Assembly: GCA_027006785.1 (NCBI GenBank)
Contig: JALTFR010000011.1
Coordinates: 1-64,000, forward strand
From: Thermoplasmata archaeon
GTDB lineage: Archaea > Thermoplasmatota > Thermoplasmata > WALJ01
DNA: 64,000 nt
Reading direction: 5' to 3'
Below, in pieces: positions 30,099 through 39,997 of the stretch. Position 1 is the stretch's first letter. Each line of letters starts with the position of its first letter. A program made the translations under genes and the position numbers. The notes below the pieces were generated by a model. It had not been told where the DNA came from. It ran no database searches and saw only the letters and a list, made by a program, of their open reading frames with translations.

Positions 30099-31355
30099 AT
30101 GAGAACAGAAAGGGCATCCTTCGCTTATGTGATATCCGCATTGTTTATAATCGCCGGACTTCTCACAACATTGTGGGTGCCCTTTGCACTTGCGGGAATA
30201 ACCGCATCTATTTTCGTTATATCCTCCATGATGTCCCCGGAGGGAGTGGAGTTGAAAGGCAGGCGAGAGGTAGAGTCCCACAGCGTCAATGAGGACAGTT
30301 CCGTGAATGTCAGGCTCCTTGTAAGGAATACGGGAAAAGGTTCCATGGTATATGTGAAGGAGAGCATCCCAGAAGGAGTGGAGATAGAGGGCGAGACCTC
30401 AGCGCTCCGCTATCTGGGTCGGGGACAGACACTTGAACTCGAATACACCATGTACTTTCCTTTAAAAGGGGTTTACAGGCTCGGAACTGTGGAGGTTCGT
30501 GCATTCGACCCATTCATTTTCTGGCTTCGAAGCTTTATAATAGAACTGAGAGATAGCATAGAGGTAAGCGTTGGTACGGAGGACCTGAGGAAGATAAAGA
30601 TCGAGCCGACAAAGACGAAAAAATGGCTGGGAAACATCAATTCAAGGAAGATAGGCATAGGCACGGAGTTCTACTCCATCCGGGAATACATGCCCGGCGA
30701 CAGTATGAGAAGGATAAACTGGAAGGCGAGCGCAAGGAAGGGGGAACTGCTTGTAAATGAATATGAAGGGGAGAACAGTGGGGATGCCATAATCGTACTG
30801 GATGCAAATGAGGAGAGCCTGACCGGAACAGAGAGGAGCAATACATTCAAAGCAGGTGTGCGCGCTGCACTTTCGATATCGGCATCCATGCTGCGCCAGA
30901 GGAATAGGGTTGGTCTGGTCGTTCTCGGAGATTATCTCACTTGGCTCTATCCCGAGTTTGGAAAGCGCCAGCTATACAGGATGATGGAGGCGCTCTCCAT
31001 GATAAAGAAGGGTGGAAAATGGGAGTTTGACGAGCTTTTCTGGATAGTTACGAGGCTTTTCCCGTCAAACTCTTTCATCGTACTTATATCAACTCTGCAG
31101 AGCCCACAGATACCGGAAACCGTGATGAAGATACGTTCCAGAGGCTATGACGTGATGATAATTTCTCCATCTCCGGTTGCAATAGAGAAGAGGCTTGCCC
31201 GACTTGACAGAGAAGGAGAACTGGCACTGAGCATTCTATCCATAGAGCGCAACAATGTAATGGATATGTTGAGGGAAAAGGTCACCGTTCTGGAATGGGA
31301 CCCTGCTCAACCACTTGCAGAGCTGTTGAAAGGTGTAAGGAGGCGGAGAAGATGA
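30099..31355 (+). CDS. DUF58 domain-containing membrane protein
   Basis: GTEFYSIREYMPGDSMRRINWKASARKGELLVNEYEGE; start moved from 30012 to ATG 30099 (after moxR stop). Confidence 0.93.
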   Translation: MRTERASFAYVISALFIIAGLLTTLWVPFALAGITASIFVISSMMSPEGVELKGRREVESHSVNEDSSVNVRLLVRNTGKGSMVYVKESIPEGVEIEGETSALRYLGRGQTLELEYTMYFPLKGVYRLGTVEVRAFDPFIFWLRSFIIELRDSIEVSVGTEDLRKIKIEPTKTKKWLGNINSRKIGIGTEFYSIREYMPGDSMRRINWKASARKGELLVNEYEGENSGDAIIVLDANEESLTGTERSNTFKAGVRAALSISASMLRQRNRVGLVVLGDYLTWLYPEFGKRQLYRMMEALSMIKKGGKWEFDELFWIVTRLFPSNSFIVLISTLQSPQIPETVMKIRSRGYDVMIISPSPVAIEKRLARLDREGELALSILSIERNNVMDMLREKVTVLEWDPAQPLAELLKGVRRRRR

Positions 31356-31798
31356 GGAAAGAACTGTTCTTACTCTCTCTGACAATAGCGGCTGCCGTTG
31401 CACTCCTATGTCGGGGGAAGGCCAGTTTCTACCTGATGCTTCTGTCCCTTGTCCCTCTCATTTATGCATATTTCAGGGAGCGCAGAGCACCTCTTTTTCC
31501 ACTCGTACTCGGAGCGGCATTCATATTCGGTTCTTTCACCTACCCATGGGACAGTCTCCATATAATCATACTGAGCATTATGTGGCCGGCTATTTTCGGA
31601 CTTTTTGCACTTCATTCGGTCCCGGAATCGCTGGAGATGGAGAAGAACGTCATGAGCGGTTGTTTGCTTTCATCCTTCATATCCTTCTCTTTCCTGTATT
31701 TTTTGCCGGGTATGATAGGTGCGATACCCAATGCGGGTTTTCTCGTTCTTATGGGTCTGATAGCAGGAATCGCTATGGCATATCTCGCATGGAAATGA
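31352..31798 (+). CDS. multi-TM membrane protein, MoxR-operon member
   Basis: Hydrophobic; ATGA overlap with DUF58 gene; start moved from 31295 to 31352. Confidence 0.65.
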   Translation: MRKELFLLSLTIAAAVALLCRGKASFYLMLLSLVPLIYAYFRERRAPLFPLVLGAAFIFGSFTYPWDSLHIIILSIMWPAIFGLFALHSVPESLEMEKNVMSGCLLSSFISFSFLYFLPGMIGAIPNAGFLVLMGLIAGIAMAYLAWK

Positions 31799-31835
31799 CG
31801 CAAATCCCATATAGAAGGAGGGCGTATCTATTATC

Positions 31836-32663
31836 ATGCGCCATCCGAGAGTGGCAGGCCAGTTCTATCCCGCGGACCCCAGAGAGCTCAAGGCACAGAT
31901 AGAGGCTCTTTTCCTGCACAAACTTGGCCCCGGCAGGCTTCCAGAGGTCAAAGAAGGGAACAGGCTTCTGGCGATAATGTCACCACATGCAGGATACATG
32001 TTCTCAGGCCCCATCGCAGCGCATTCGTACATGGCCCTGGCGGAGAGCTTTCCGAAGGGAGGCACGATAATCGTCATCGGGCCGAACCACACCGGATTCG
32101 GAGCGCCTGTCGCCCTTACCACTCAGGACTGGGAGATGCCATTCGGAACTGTTAGAATAGATAAGGAACTGGCGGATATGCTGGTGAAAGGAGGAGTTGC
32201 GGACGACATCTCTGCCCACAGGTACGAGCATTCCGTGGAGGTTCAGGTTCCTTTCATACAGTATCTATCAAAGGACTTCCTGTTCCTTCCAATCGTTATG
32301 ATGGACCAGAGCAGGCGGACCGCTGAGGCCTTGGGAAAACTGCTCAGGCATTCCATAGATGAACTTGGAAGGAAAGCCGTCATAGTCGCATCCACGGATT
32401 TCTCTCACTATGTGCTGAAGGATGTTGCATACAGGAACGATGCACATGCCCTGAAGGCCATCGAGAGCGGGGACATAAAGGGGCTTTACAACGCCATAGC
32501 TAAGTATGACATAAGCATGTGCGGATACGGCCCTGTGTCTGCCACTATACAGGCTGTGAAAGATAAAGCATCGGAGATGAAGATACTGAAATATGCGACC
32601 TCGGGGGATGTCATGCCAATGAAAGAAGTGGTGGGATACGGGAGTGGGGCATGGTGGAAGTGA
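31836..32663 (+). CDS. MEMO1 family protein (AmmeMemoRadiSam protein B-like)
   Basis: VAGQFYPADPRELKAQIE, SPHAGYMFSGPIAAHSYMAL, IVIGPNHTGFGAPVAL, STDFSHYV. Confidence 0.93.
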   Translation: MRHPRVAGQFYPADPRELKAQIEALFLHKLGPGRLPEVKEGNRLLAIMSPHAGYMFSGPIAAHSYMALAESFPKGGTIIVIGPNHTGFGAPVALTTQDWEMPFGTVRIDKELADMLVKGGVADDISAHRYEHSVEVQVPFIQYLSKDFLFLPIVMMDQSRRTAEALGKLLRHSIDELGRKAVIVASTDFSHYVLKDVAYRNDAHALKAIESGDIKGLYNAIAKYDISMCGYGPVSATIQAVKDKASEMKILKYATSGDVMPMKEVVGYGSGAWWK

Positions 32664-33280
32664 GATTGAAGAGATTTCTGGTGTTTGTTCTGGTTTTTGT
32701 CCTTCTTTCACAGATTCCCATGGTCTCTGCAGAGCGGTATGTGGCGGATGAACCGGGAATGGGATATGCCGTATATATGAGAGAGGTGGTTTCAACAAGG
32801 GATGTTGAGTACTTTCTCATAGATGGAACGAAGGACATGGAGCTGCAGATAAATCTTCAGGTGTACGGTACGAACCTGAACAACGCTCCGGTCAGGGCCT
32901 ATCTTGTGCAGGGAAATTACACACTTCCGGATGGGGAAACGGAACCGGAATTATATGACAGAGCACATTCCATGGATGAAGCAGGTACGAGTTTCAGGAC
33001 GGACATGTTTCTCACGCATACAACACAATACACCCTTGTGGTGGTTCCGGAGGGCAATACTTCATATGAAATCGAGATAATGGGTGACGGACAGATGTCT
33101 TCCTTCGGTACTGCATGGCATACCTGTCTGGTGGGAGGTCTGGCGATACTTGCAGGGTTTCTCGCTTATTTGAAGATATACGGCGTTATCGGAAGGCCCA
33201 GACCTGTGAGGTTCAGGAAAAGGGAGGCTAAGGAAAACAGGGAGATTAAGGAGGAAGACAGCCCGTACAGGGTAAAATAA
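32651..33280 (+). CDS. signal-peptide/ectodomain/single-TM protein with PYRVK tail
   Basis: LKRFLVFVLVFVLLSQIPMVSA signal; TM near C-term; tail KEEDSPYRVK. Confidence 0.6.
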   Translation: MVEVRLKRFLVFVLVFVLLSQIPMVSAERYVADEPGMGYAVYMREVVSTRDVEYFLIDGTKDMELQINLQVYGTNLNNAPVRAYLVQGNYTLPDGETEPELYDRAHSMDEAGTSFRTDMFLTHTTQYTLVVVPEGNTSYEIEIMGDGQMSSFGTAWHTCLVGGLAILAGFLAYLKIYGVIGRPRPVRFRKREAKENREIKEEDSPYRVK

Positions 33281-33315
33281 TGGAAAGTTATTTATGCTCA
33301 AACACACCCTCCCAT

Positions 33316-33864
33316 ATGATGAAGGCCTTAGCTGTACTTTTAATCATCATGTTTCTTTCCATGCCTCCGGTATCCGGAGCAACATACCATTTAAATGGAT
33401 ATGATGAGACCGAATTCCACGAGATACAGCATGGGAGCCTGACAGCATACGACTCGGACACATACATAATTAGCGGTTCACCGGGAATGGAGATAAATCT
33501 GAACATTTCATGCGATTCTCCCCTTTTGCTCGATGTCCGGAACTCCAGCGGCCCGTTCATTTACAGGGACATAGAACCGGAGAGTTACAGCATAACATTC
33601 CTCATCGAGGATAGCGACGAATACCGGATAGAGATAGCATCAAACCATTCGGTGAACTACACGCTGGATGTCAGTTCGGAGTATGAGCCTCCCATAATGG
33701 GAGGTCTGATGGAATATACGGCCTTCTCCGTATGTGGAGTATGCATCATCGTGGTGTTCTCCGTCATTGCACTGGTATATGCGCTCCACCGCGCCAACAG
33801 GAGAAAGGGCGAGACATATGCCGGCGACACATCCTCAGACGATGCACCCTATCGCGTGAAGTGA
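33316..33864 (+). CDS. signal-peptide/ectodomain/single-TM protein with PYRVK tail (paralogue-like)
   Basis: MMKALAVLLIIMFLSMPPVSG; tail SSDDAPYRVK; TATA GTTATTTATG about 25 bp upstream of ATG 33316. Confidence 0.6.
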   Translation: MMKALAVLLIIMFLSMPPVSGATYHLNGYDETEFHEIQHGSLTAYDSDTYIISGSPGMEINLNISCDSPLLLDVRNSSGPFIYRDIEPESYSITFLIEDSDEYRIEIASNHSVNYTLDVSSEYEPPIMGGLMEYTAFSVCGVCIIVVFSVIALVYALHRANRRKGETYAGDTSSDDAPYRVK

Positions 33865-33912
33865 AGAAAATTATTTATCCCATATCCACATACACGAAAA
33901 AGAGGCGCATAA

Positions 33913-34467
33913 ATGAAAGAGGGCATGAGAAGGAAGCTTGCATTGCTTTCCATCTTCGCGGTACTGGTGAGCGCAATGCCGATGGGGAGCGCCGCAGTCT
34001 ATCAGGTGAACAAGGAGGGGGATTACGACTTCAATTATGTCGCAGTTAACCGGAGCATATCCCCTTCGAGGCCGGATGTCTATCACATAACATTCAACGA
34101 CCCGGGGGCTCTTGTCGTGAAAATCAGGCTTGAAAGCACGGTGAAGCAGAACCTCACGCTCTATTTCAACAGGAGCACAGATGATTGGGGCTTCATGCGG
34201 AACGCCACGGGAACGACGTCGTGGGATGCCGAAGGACCTGGAGATATAAGCATAGAACTGCATGTTGAGAAGGCAACGGAGTACAACATAACGATAGAAG
34301 GTACATACACACCTCTGACCTCACTGGAAAAGATCGTCTATTACATGGGTGGGCCGGAGATATGCTTTATGGTTTCTGTGGTGATACTCGCCGCTCTGGG
34401 TGCGGCATACTACCGATGGGTAAAGCGCGCTGAGAAATACCCCTACATAGAGGACGACGAGGAATGA
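33913..34467 (+). CDS. signal-peptide/ectodomain/single-TM protein, third of tandem set
   Basis: RRKLALLSIFAVLVSAMPMGSAA signal, single TM, acidic tail KYPYIEDDEE; same layout as two upstream genes. Confidence 0.6.
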   Translation: MKEGMRRKLALLSIFAVLVSAMPMGSAAVYQVNKEGDYDFNYVAVNRSISPSRPDVYHITFNDPGALVVKIRLESTVKQNLTLYFNRSTDDWGFMRNATGTTSWDAEGPGDISIELHVEKATEYNITIEGTYTPLTSLEKIVYYMGGPEICFMVSVVILAALGAAYYRWVKRAEKYPYIEDDEE

Positions 34468-34521
34468 CATTTTCACCCACCCCTTCAAATCCCTTAAATA
34501 CCCATCTTTTTATGCACCTGT

Positions 34522-35454
34522 GTGAGCATACATGAGCAGATAGAGGGCATACTTCAGGAGATAGAGCAGGACGAGAGCTCTCAGCTGTGGGGAGAGGAGA
34601 TAGACCTCGCAAGTCTTGACTTTTCCGAATTTGAAACGCTTCCCGGCGCAAAGGTGGCCGCGGTGGACGGCAGTTCTGTCATGGTTGAGCCCTACGGTGG
34701 CCTGAAGATAGGCATGATACGGGCCGGCTTCGTGCTGTACAATGGAAGCAGGCTGAAAAAGGATATCTCAGGTATAGAGGTAATGCGCCTCGATTTCAGG
34801 AACTCACGGGAGATATATGAGAAAAGGTACAGGGAGATACTGGCGGATGAGCCTCCGGAACTGGCAGATACGGACCCTTCCTACATGATGCAGCGCCTTC
34901 GCACCCTTGAGGAGTTCAGGTACATGTTCAGGGCCCTTAAAGAGCTTTCAGAGGGTGATATACTGCTCATTGACGGAGCGCTCCGCGGTGACAGGCACAC
35001 TCCTGACAGAGGAATAGCACTGCTATCCGAGATGGCGCAGGACAGAGGCGTATCCCTGGTGGGAATAAGCAAGGACTCGGGGCTGATGCACGGCGCTCTC
35101 CCACTTGTTCCTCAGGTTGACAGGGTTGCAGAGGAGCGCATCGGCCAGAGAAGGTGGTATACGAGAGTTCTCGGAAGGACATCGCCCGGAAGGGAGACGC
35201 TGTTCATAGCGAGGTTCAACCCCTACGGTGAGCATGCGTTCAGGACCGACATAATATCCCTTGATAGCGTGCCTTCGGTGCTTGGAAAGGTGGCATGGTA
35301 CTGCTCGGACCCCGCCTATGTGGGATATCCATATCCCCTTGCGGATGCACACAATGAAGTGATAATAAGGAAGGGCACGGCAGAGGATATCGGCTACATG
35401 ATAGAGGCGAACCTGCCCGAGAACTTCCACAGAAAGCTTGACAGAGGTGTTTGA
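34522..35454 (+). CDS. nurA: NurA domain 5'-3' nuclease
   Basis: AKVAAVDGSSVMVEPYGGLKIGMIRAGF; LLIDGALRGDR; GTG start about 25 bp from TATA CTTAAATA; directly upstream of herA. Confidence 0.88.
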   Translation: MSIHEQIEGILQEIEQDESSQLWGEEIDLASLDFSEFETLPGAKVAAVDGSSVMVEPYGGLKIGMIRAGFVLYNGSRLKKDISGIEVMRLDFRNSREIYEKRYREILADEPPELADTDPSYMMQRLRTLEEFRYMFRALKELSEGDILLIDGALRGDRHTPDRGIALLSEMAQDRGVSLVGISKDSGLMHGALPLVPQVDRVAEERIGQRRWYTRVLGRTSPGRETLFIARFNPYGEHAFRTDIISLDSVPSVLGKVAWYCSDPAYVGYPYPLADAHNEVIIRKGTAEDIGYMIEANLPENFHRKLDRGV

Positions 35455-36978
35455 ATGGGAATAGTGATAGATGGAGAGGTGACGGAGATAGTTTTGAGGG
35501 TTCCGTACGACCGGGACATACACCTCGGCGAACTGCTGGTGATGGATGACAATGTCTTCGATGGAAGGAGGTACCTTCTCCGGGTGACCAGCATAGGCTA
35601 CGGATATGAGGCGGCTGAGAACGACTGGGCAGAGAGGGCCGCTGGAAGCATTATGCTCATGGATGGAAGGGAGGAATACACCATATATCACAGGGAGCGC
35701 AGGCTATACAAGGAGGTGAAATGCCTTCCCATGGGAAGGATAGAGGGGAATGAGATAAGGCCGGTTAAGACCATACCCTCCCATTTCTCAAGTTCAAGGG
35801 AACCGGAGCCACAGGATTACAGGGTGCTTGAGAGGTACATGGGTGACATAGCTGTTGGCAGGTTGAGGAGCGGGGAAAGGGCCCTGGACATAGAGGCCGG
35901 CATAGATGGGAACACCTTCCCTTATCACATAGGCATATTCGCCACGACCGGAATGGGAAAGAGCAACCTTATGCGCGTTCTGGCAGGCTCCACCATGCGG
36001 AGCGGACGGTACGGCATGCTGATCCTCGACCCGCACGGAGAGTACTACGAAGGCCCGCCCTCGGAACCCGGATTGCGCGACCTCAATTCAAGGAGGTTGA
36101 GGGTGTATTCCTCCAGGAACATGAGGGGCATATCTCCGCTTCAGGTCTCATACAGAGAAATATACACATCCGACATGGCATCAATTTACAGCGTGAGCGA
36201 GGCGCAGAGGGAGGCGCTCGGCATATTCTGGAGGGCATTCGGAAGGGACTGGCTTCGCGAGGTGCATGACCACAGCTTTGAGGAGCTTGTGGAGCGCTTC
36301 GCGAGGATAGAGAGGATACATGAGAACACCCTCTCGGTTGTGAAGAGAAGGGTGGATAACATATTCGACATGGGAATGGTGAGCGAGGACCCGGACTACT
36401 CGGTGAGCAACCAGATAATCGCCGACCTCATGGAAGGTAGGGTGGTTCTGGTGGACACCAGCGGGCTAAGGGAAGAAGAAGAGTTGCTCATAAGCTCGGT
36501 GCTTGCCAGAAGGGTCTTCGAGCACTGGCAGAACCTCTTTCTCGAGCATCACGATGAGTTCCAGAGGGCCCCGCCCGTCCTTATAACCCTTGAAGAGGCA
36601 CAGAGGGTGCTTCAGGATGCGAAAAGAGGCGTATTCCCGCGCATCGCCAGAGAGGGAAGGAAGTTCAAGGTAGGGCTCTGTGCCATATCTCAGCAACCGA
36701 AACTGATACACGAGCACATACTCAGCCAGCTGAACACACTCTTCATCATGGGACTGTCGGATGACAAGGACCGGGAGAAGCTGGGGAGCGCATCAAAGCA
36801 GGACCTCTCGCCCCTGAGGAACGAGATAAAGACACTGAATGTGGGTGAGGCGATAATCACATCTCCATTCACTCCGTTCGCAATACCTGTGAGCATATAC
36901 TCATTCGAGGAATTCGTTCGCAACTACAGGGAGGAACAGGAGGGCACGAGAATAGAGCATGACGATGGCTTCGTGTAA
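35455..36978 (+). CDS. herA: HerA-type bipolar DNA helicase/ATPase
   Basis: YHIGIFATTGMGKSNLMRVLAGS Walker A, GMLILDPHGEYYEG, LITLEEAQRVLQD, AREGRKFKVGLCAISQQP. Confidence 0.95.
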   Translation: MGIVIDGEVTEIVLRVPYDRDIHLGELLVMDDNVFDGRRYLLRVTSIGYGYEAAENDWAERAAGSIMLMDGREEYTIYHRERRLYKEVKCLPMGRIEGNEIRPVKTIPSHFSSSREPEPQDYRVLERYMGDIAVGRLRSGERALDIEAGIDGNTFPYHIGIFATTGMGKSNLMRVLAGSTMRSGRYGMLILDPHGEYYEGPPSEPGLRDLNSRRLRVYSSRNMRGISPLQVSYREIYTSDMASIYSVSEAQREALGIFWRAFGRDWLREVHDHSFEELVERFARIERIHENTLSVVKRRVDNIFDMGMVSEDPDYSVSNQIIADLMEGRVVLVDTSGLREEEELLISSVLARRVFEHWQNLFLEHHDEFQRAPPVLITLEEAQRVLQDAKRGVFPRIAREGRKFKVGLCAISQQPKLIHEHILSQLNTLFIMGLSDDKDREKLGSASKQDLSPLRNEIKTLNVGEAIITSPFTPFAIPVSIYSFEEFVRNYREEQEGTRIEHDDGFV

Positions 36979-37003
36979 AAGAGTGGGTGGTCCTTAAGGG
37001 GTT

Positions 37004-37270
37004 TCATTTGTTTATCTCGTCGGCAAAGAGCGCCTCAAGCTGGCTCATTATGTTCCAGACTATGGTCCTTCCGTGGAGTGGAAGATTCTGGTCGTTGGCC
37101 AGTTCGTCCATTATGAATATGGCGCTCGACGCCCTCACATCAAGGGGCTGCGATTCATCCATCAGTTTCTCCTTTGCCTCTGTGGCCCCTCTCCGTATGT
37201 TCCGGGGAATGGAATTGTCCTCGGATATCTGGTCAAGCATCTCTATTGCTTTCTTCACCTTTTCTTCCAT
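37004..37270 (-). CDS. UPF0147 family protein
   Basis: VKKAIEMLDQISEDNSIPRNIRRGATEAKEKL ... VRASSAIFIMDELANDQNLPLHGRTIVWNIMSQLE. Confidence 0.9.
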   Translation of the reverse strand: MEEKVKKAIEMLDQISEDNSIPRNIRRGATEAKEKLMDESQPLDVRASSAIFIMDELANDQNLPLHGRTIVWNIMSQLEALFADEINK

Positions 37271-37307
37271 GTCATCACCTCACAATGAATTTGAAAAGTA
37301 AGGGGTT

Positions 37308-38951
37308 TTATCCCTTCATCTTGGCCTCTTCCATCTTCCTGAGCTCTTTCCTCTTTATCTTTCCGCTCTGGGTCTTCGGAAGATAGTCCGCATCCACGAA
37401 CTCGATTATTCTCGGGTATTTGTAGGGGGCCGTCAGCTCCTTCACATGGTTCTGCAGCTCCTTCTTAAGCTCCTCGCTGGGCTCGTATCCGTCCTTGAGA
37501 ACCACATAGGCCTTCACAAGCTGTCCCCTGACGCCGTCAGGGTCGGGAACTCCGATAACTGCGCTCTCCACCACTGCCGGGTGCTCCTGAAGAGCGCTCT
37601 CCACCTCGAAGGGTCCTATCCTGTATCCTGAGGACTTTATCACATCATCGGCCCTTCCCACGAACCAGAAATAGCCGTCCTCGTCCATGAATGCCTTGTC
37701 CCCGGTGAAGTACCAGTCGCCTCTGAAGGATTCCTCGTTCGCCTCGGGCCTCTTCCAGTACTCCTTCATTATGCCCGGCGGCCTCGGGTTCACTTTAACT
37801 GCGATATGTCCTTCTTCACCTACTGGCAACTCGTTGCCGTCATCATCCACTATTCTGACATCGAATCCAACGGTGGGCTTTCCCATGGAGCCTGCCCTTA
37901 TCGAGAACCACTTGGAATTTCCGACTATCGCTACCGTTTCCGTCTGTCCGTAGTAGTCATATATCTCGAGTCCGGTGGATTCCTTCCACACCCTTATGAC
38001 CTCAGGGTTCAGGGGCTCGCCTGCGCTCAGGCTGTGCCTCAGGTTGTGGAAGTCGAAGTCCTTGAGGTCCTCCTGAAGTATCATCATGCGGTATGCCGTC
38101 GGGGGAGCGCAGAATATGCTCACTCCGTACTCCTCCAGTATCTTCATCACTATGCGGGGGTTGAACCTTCCCTTCGCATACCACTGGAGAACCGCTGCTC
38201 CGTACATCCACTGCGGGAAGAACTTGCCCCACGCCGTCTTCGCCCATCCCGTGTCAGCTATGGTCCACTGAAGGTCAGTGGGCTTGACATCCTGCACCAT
38301 GTATGCGGTGGCCTTGTGGCCGATGGGATATGACTGTGTGTGCAGCACCATCTTCGGATAGGATTCGGTTCCAGATGTGAAGTAGATGAGGAACGGGTCG
38401 TCCGCCTTCGTCGGCTCGACATCGTCCTTCTCAAGCCTTCTGGACGCTGTCTTCATGACCTCTTCATATCTCACCCACCCTTCTCTGTCATCTCCGATTA
38501 TTATGAAGTGCTTCAGGCCGGGCATCTTCGGCCTAGCCTCATCTACCCTGTCTGCGAACTCGTGACTCACTATGGCCGCAACGGCCTCTGCGCTGTTCAC
38601 CCTGTACTCTATGTCATGGGGTGTTGAAAGCGTGGGTGTCGGCATGAACACCGCACCGATCCTGTTGAGCGCAAGTACTGCGATGTAGAACTCGGGGATC
38701 CTCGGTATCAGGAGGAAGACCTTGTCCCCCTTCTTTATTCCTATCTCCCTAAGGTAGTTTGCGAACTTCTTCGAAAGTATCTTCAGGTCCCAGAATGTGT
38801 GGTACTGCGGGTTGTCCCCGTTCTCGTCCACGGATATCAGGGCGAGTTTCGTCCTGTCCTCCGCCCACTTGTCCACAATGTCCCATGTGAAGTTGAAGTA
38901 CTCGGGAACATCCCATTTCCATTTCGCTCTTTCTTCTTCATATCTGTCCAT
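37308..38951 (-). CDS. AMP-forming acyl-CoA synthetase
   Basis: LIYFTSGTESYPKMVLHT, DYYGQTETV, WYFTGDKAFMDEDGYFWFVGRADDVIKSSGYRIGPFEVE; GGTGAT SD. Confidence 0.93.
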   Translation of the reverse strand: MDRYEEERAKWKWDVPEYFNFTWDIVDKWAEDRTKLALISVDENGDNPQYHTFWDLKILSKKFANYLREIGIKKGDKVFLLIPRIPEFYIAVLALNRIGAVFMPTPTLSTPHDIEYRVNSAEAVAAIVSHEFADRVDEARPKMPGLKHFIIIGDDREGWVRYEEVMKTASRRLEKDDVEPTKADDPFLIYFTSGTESYPKMVLHTQSYPIGHKATAYMVQDVKPTDLQWTIADTGWAKTAWGKFFPQWMYGAAVLQWYAKGRFNPRIVMKILEEYGVSIFCAPPTAYRMMILQEDLKDFDFHNLRHSLSAGEPLNPEVIRVWKESTGLEIYDYYGQTETVAIVGNSKWFSIRAGSMGKPTVGFDVRIVDDDGNELPVGEEGHIAVKVNPRPPGIMKEYWKRPEANEESFRGDWYFTGDKAFMDEDGYFWFVGRADDVIKSSGYRIGPFEVESALQEHPAVVESAVIGVPDPDGVRGQLVKAYVVLKDGYEPSEELKKELQNHVKELTAPYKYPRIIEFVDADYLPKTQSGKIKRKELRKMEEAKMKG

Positions 38952-39011
38952 ATCATCACCTCAAAGTTGCTTTGGGGGGTGAAAAACCATTTGATATTTA
39001 GGTTTTGGGTT

Positions 39012-39806
39012 TCATTCTCTCCAGTCCCATCCCACGGTGCGCAGACCTACCTTCGGAATTATAGGGAGTTTCCTCTTGTGGACAGTGGATGCTATCATCT
39101 TCCTGACTCTTTCGATGTCCTTTTCCTCGCATCCACATTCCTCGGAGATGGCCCCGTTCTTCAGGTCCCTTTCTATGCCATATAGTATGCAGTCCAGCAT
39201 CTCATATGTCATTCCGAGCTCCTGCTCATCCGTCTGCCCCTCGTAGAGCCCTGCGCTCGGCGCCTTCTCCACTATCTCGGACGGGATCCCCATCATCTTC
39301 GCCAGTTCCCTGACCTGCGTCTTGTAGAGGTCTCCGATTGGCATCAGGTCAACGCCTCCGTCGCCGAACTTGGTGAAATATCCCGTGAGCAGTTCCGACT
39401 TGTTGCTCGTTCCCATGACCAGCATCTTCCTTTCATAGGCGATCGCATGGAGTATGGTCATCCGTATCCTCGCTTTGATGTTGGACAATGCCTCCCTGCT
39501 CGATCCTGTCAGGGTTTCGGTGTATGCCTCCACCAGAGGGGCTATTTCGATGACCTCATAGGCAATACCTTCGCTCTCTACGAAGCGGAGAGCATGCTCG
39601 TAGTCCATCCCTTCTCTCCTTTCAGGAAGAAGCATGGCCAGAACATTCTCCTTTCCGAGGGCCATTGATGTCAGTTTCAGTGTGACGCAGGAATCCAGGC
39701 CTCCGCTGAGCCCTACCACCGCTCCGTTCGCACCGCTCCTGCTCACGCTATCCCTTATGAATCGAACTATGATGTCCTTCGTCTCTTTGCTCGCGGCAGG
39801 AAGCAT
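39012..39806 (-). CDS. nadE: NAD+ synthase (ammonia-type)
   Basis: AVVGLSGGLDSCVTLKL PP-loop, MGTSNKSELLTGYFTKFGDGGVDLMPIGDLYKTQVRELA. Confidence 0.95.
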   Translation of the reverse strand: MLPAASKETKDIIVRFIRDSVSRSGANGAVVGLSGGLDSCVTLKLTSMALGKENVLAMLLPERREGMDYEHALRFVESEGIAYEVIEIAPLVEAYTETLTGSSREALSNIKARIRMTILHAIAYERKMLVMGTSNKSELLTGYFTKFGDGGVDLMPIGDLYKTQVRELAKMMGIPSEIVEKAPSAGLYEGQTDEQELGMTYEMLDCILYGIERDLKNGAISEECGCEEKDIERVRKMIASTVHKRKLPIIPKVGLRTVGWDWRE

Positions 39807-39849
39807 GGCAGTCCAACTCCTTGTGGTATAAGCAATTTACGAAAAAGAA

Positions 39850-39920
39850 AAAGGGGTGGGGGGCTAGAGAATGATGAGGATGGGATGCACTCATTAACCT
39901 AGCCCGAAATTCCCCCAATT
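39850..39920 (-). ncRNA. candidate small structured RNA upstream of nadE
   Basis: Minus-strand TATA CCTTTAAATAT (39940-39950), then nested inverted repeats (GGGCTAG/CTAGCCC; AATGA/TCATT; flanking GGGGG/CCCCC), then T-rich run CCCCTTTTTCTTTTTC; no ORF. Confidence 0.4.
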
Positions 39921-39997
39921 AATCAGTCTTTTGAAAGCCATATTTAAAGGTAGCGTTACGAAAAAACATAGATATAAGAAAAGTAAATGGATTGTAT

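Noticed and set aside
27655-31798. MoxR-DUF58-DUF4129 cluster as a novel system
   Set aside because: A well-known conserved archaeal/bacterial operon layout; listed as features only.
39861-39925. Plus-strand C/D box sRNA (AATGATGA resembles a C box)
   Set aside because: No D (CUGA) or D' box at suitable spacing on the same strand; the minus-strand promoter and T-run fit better.
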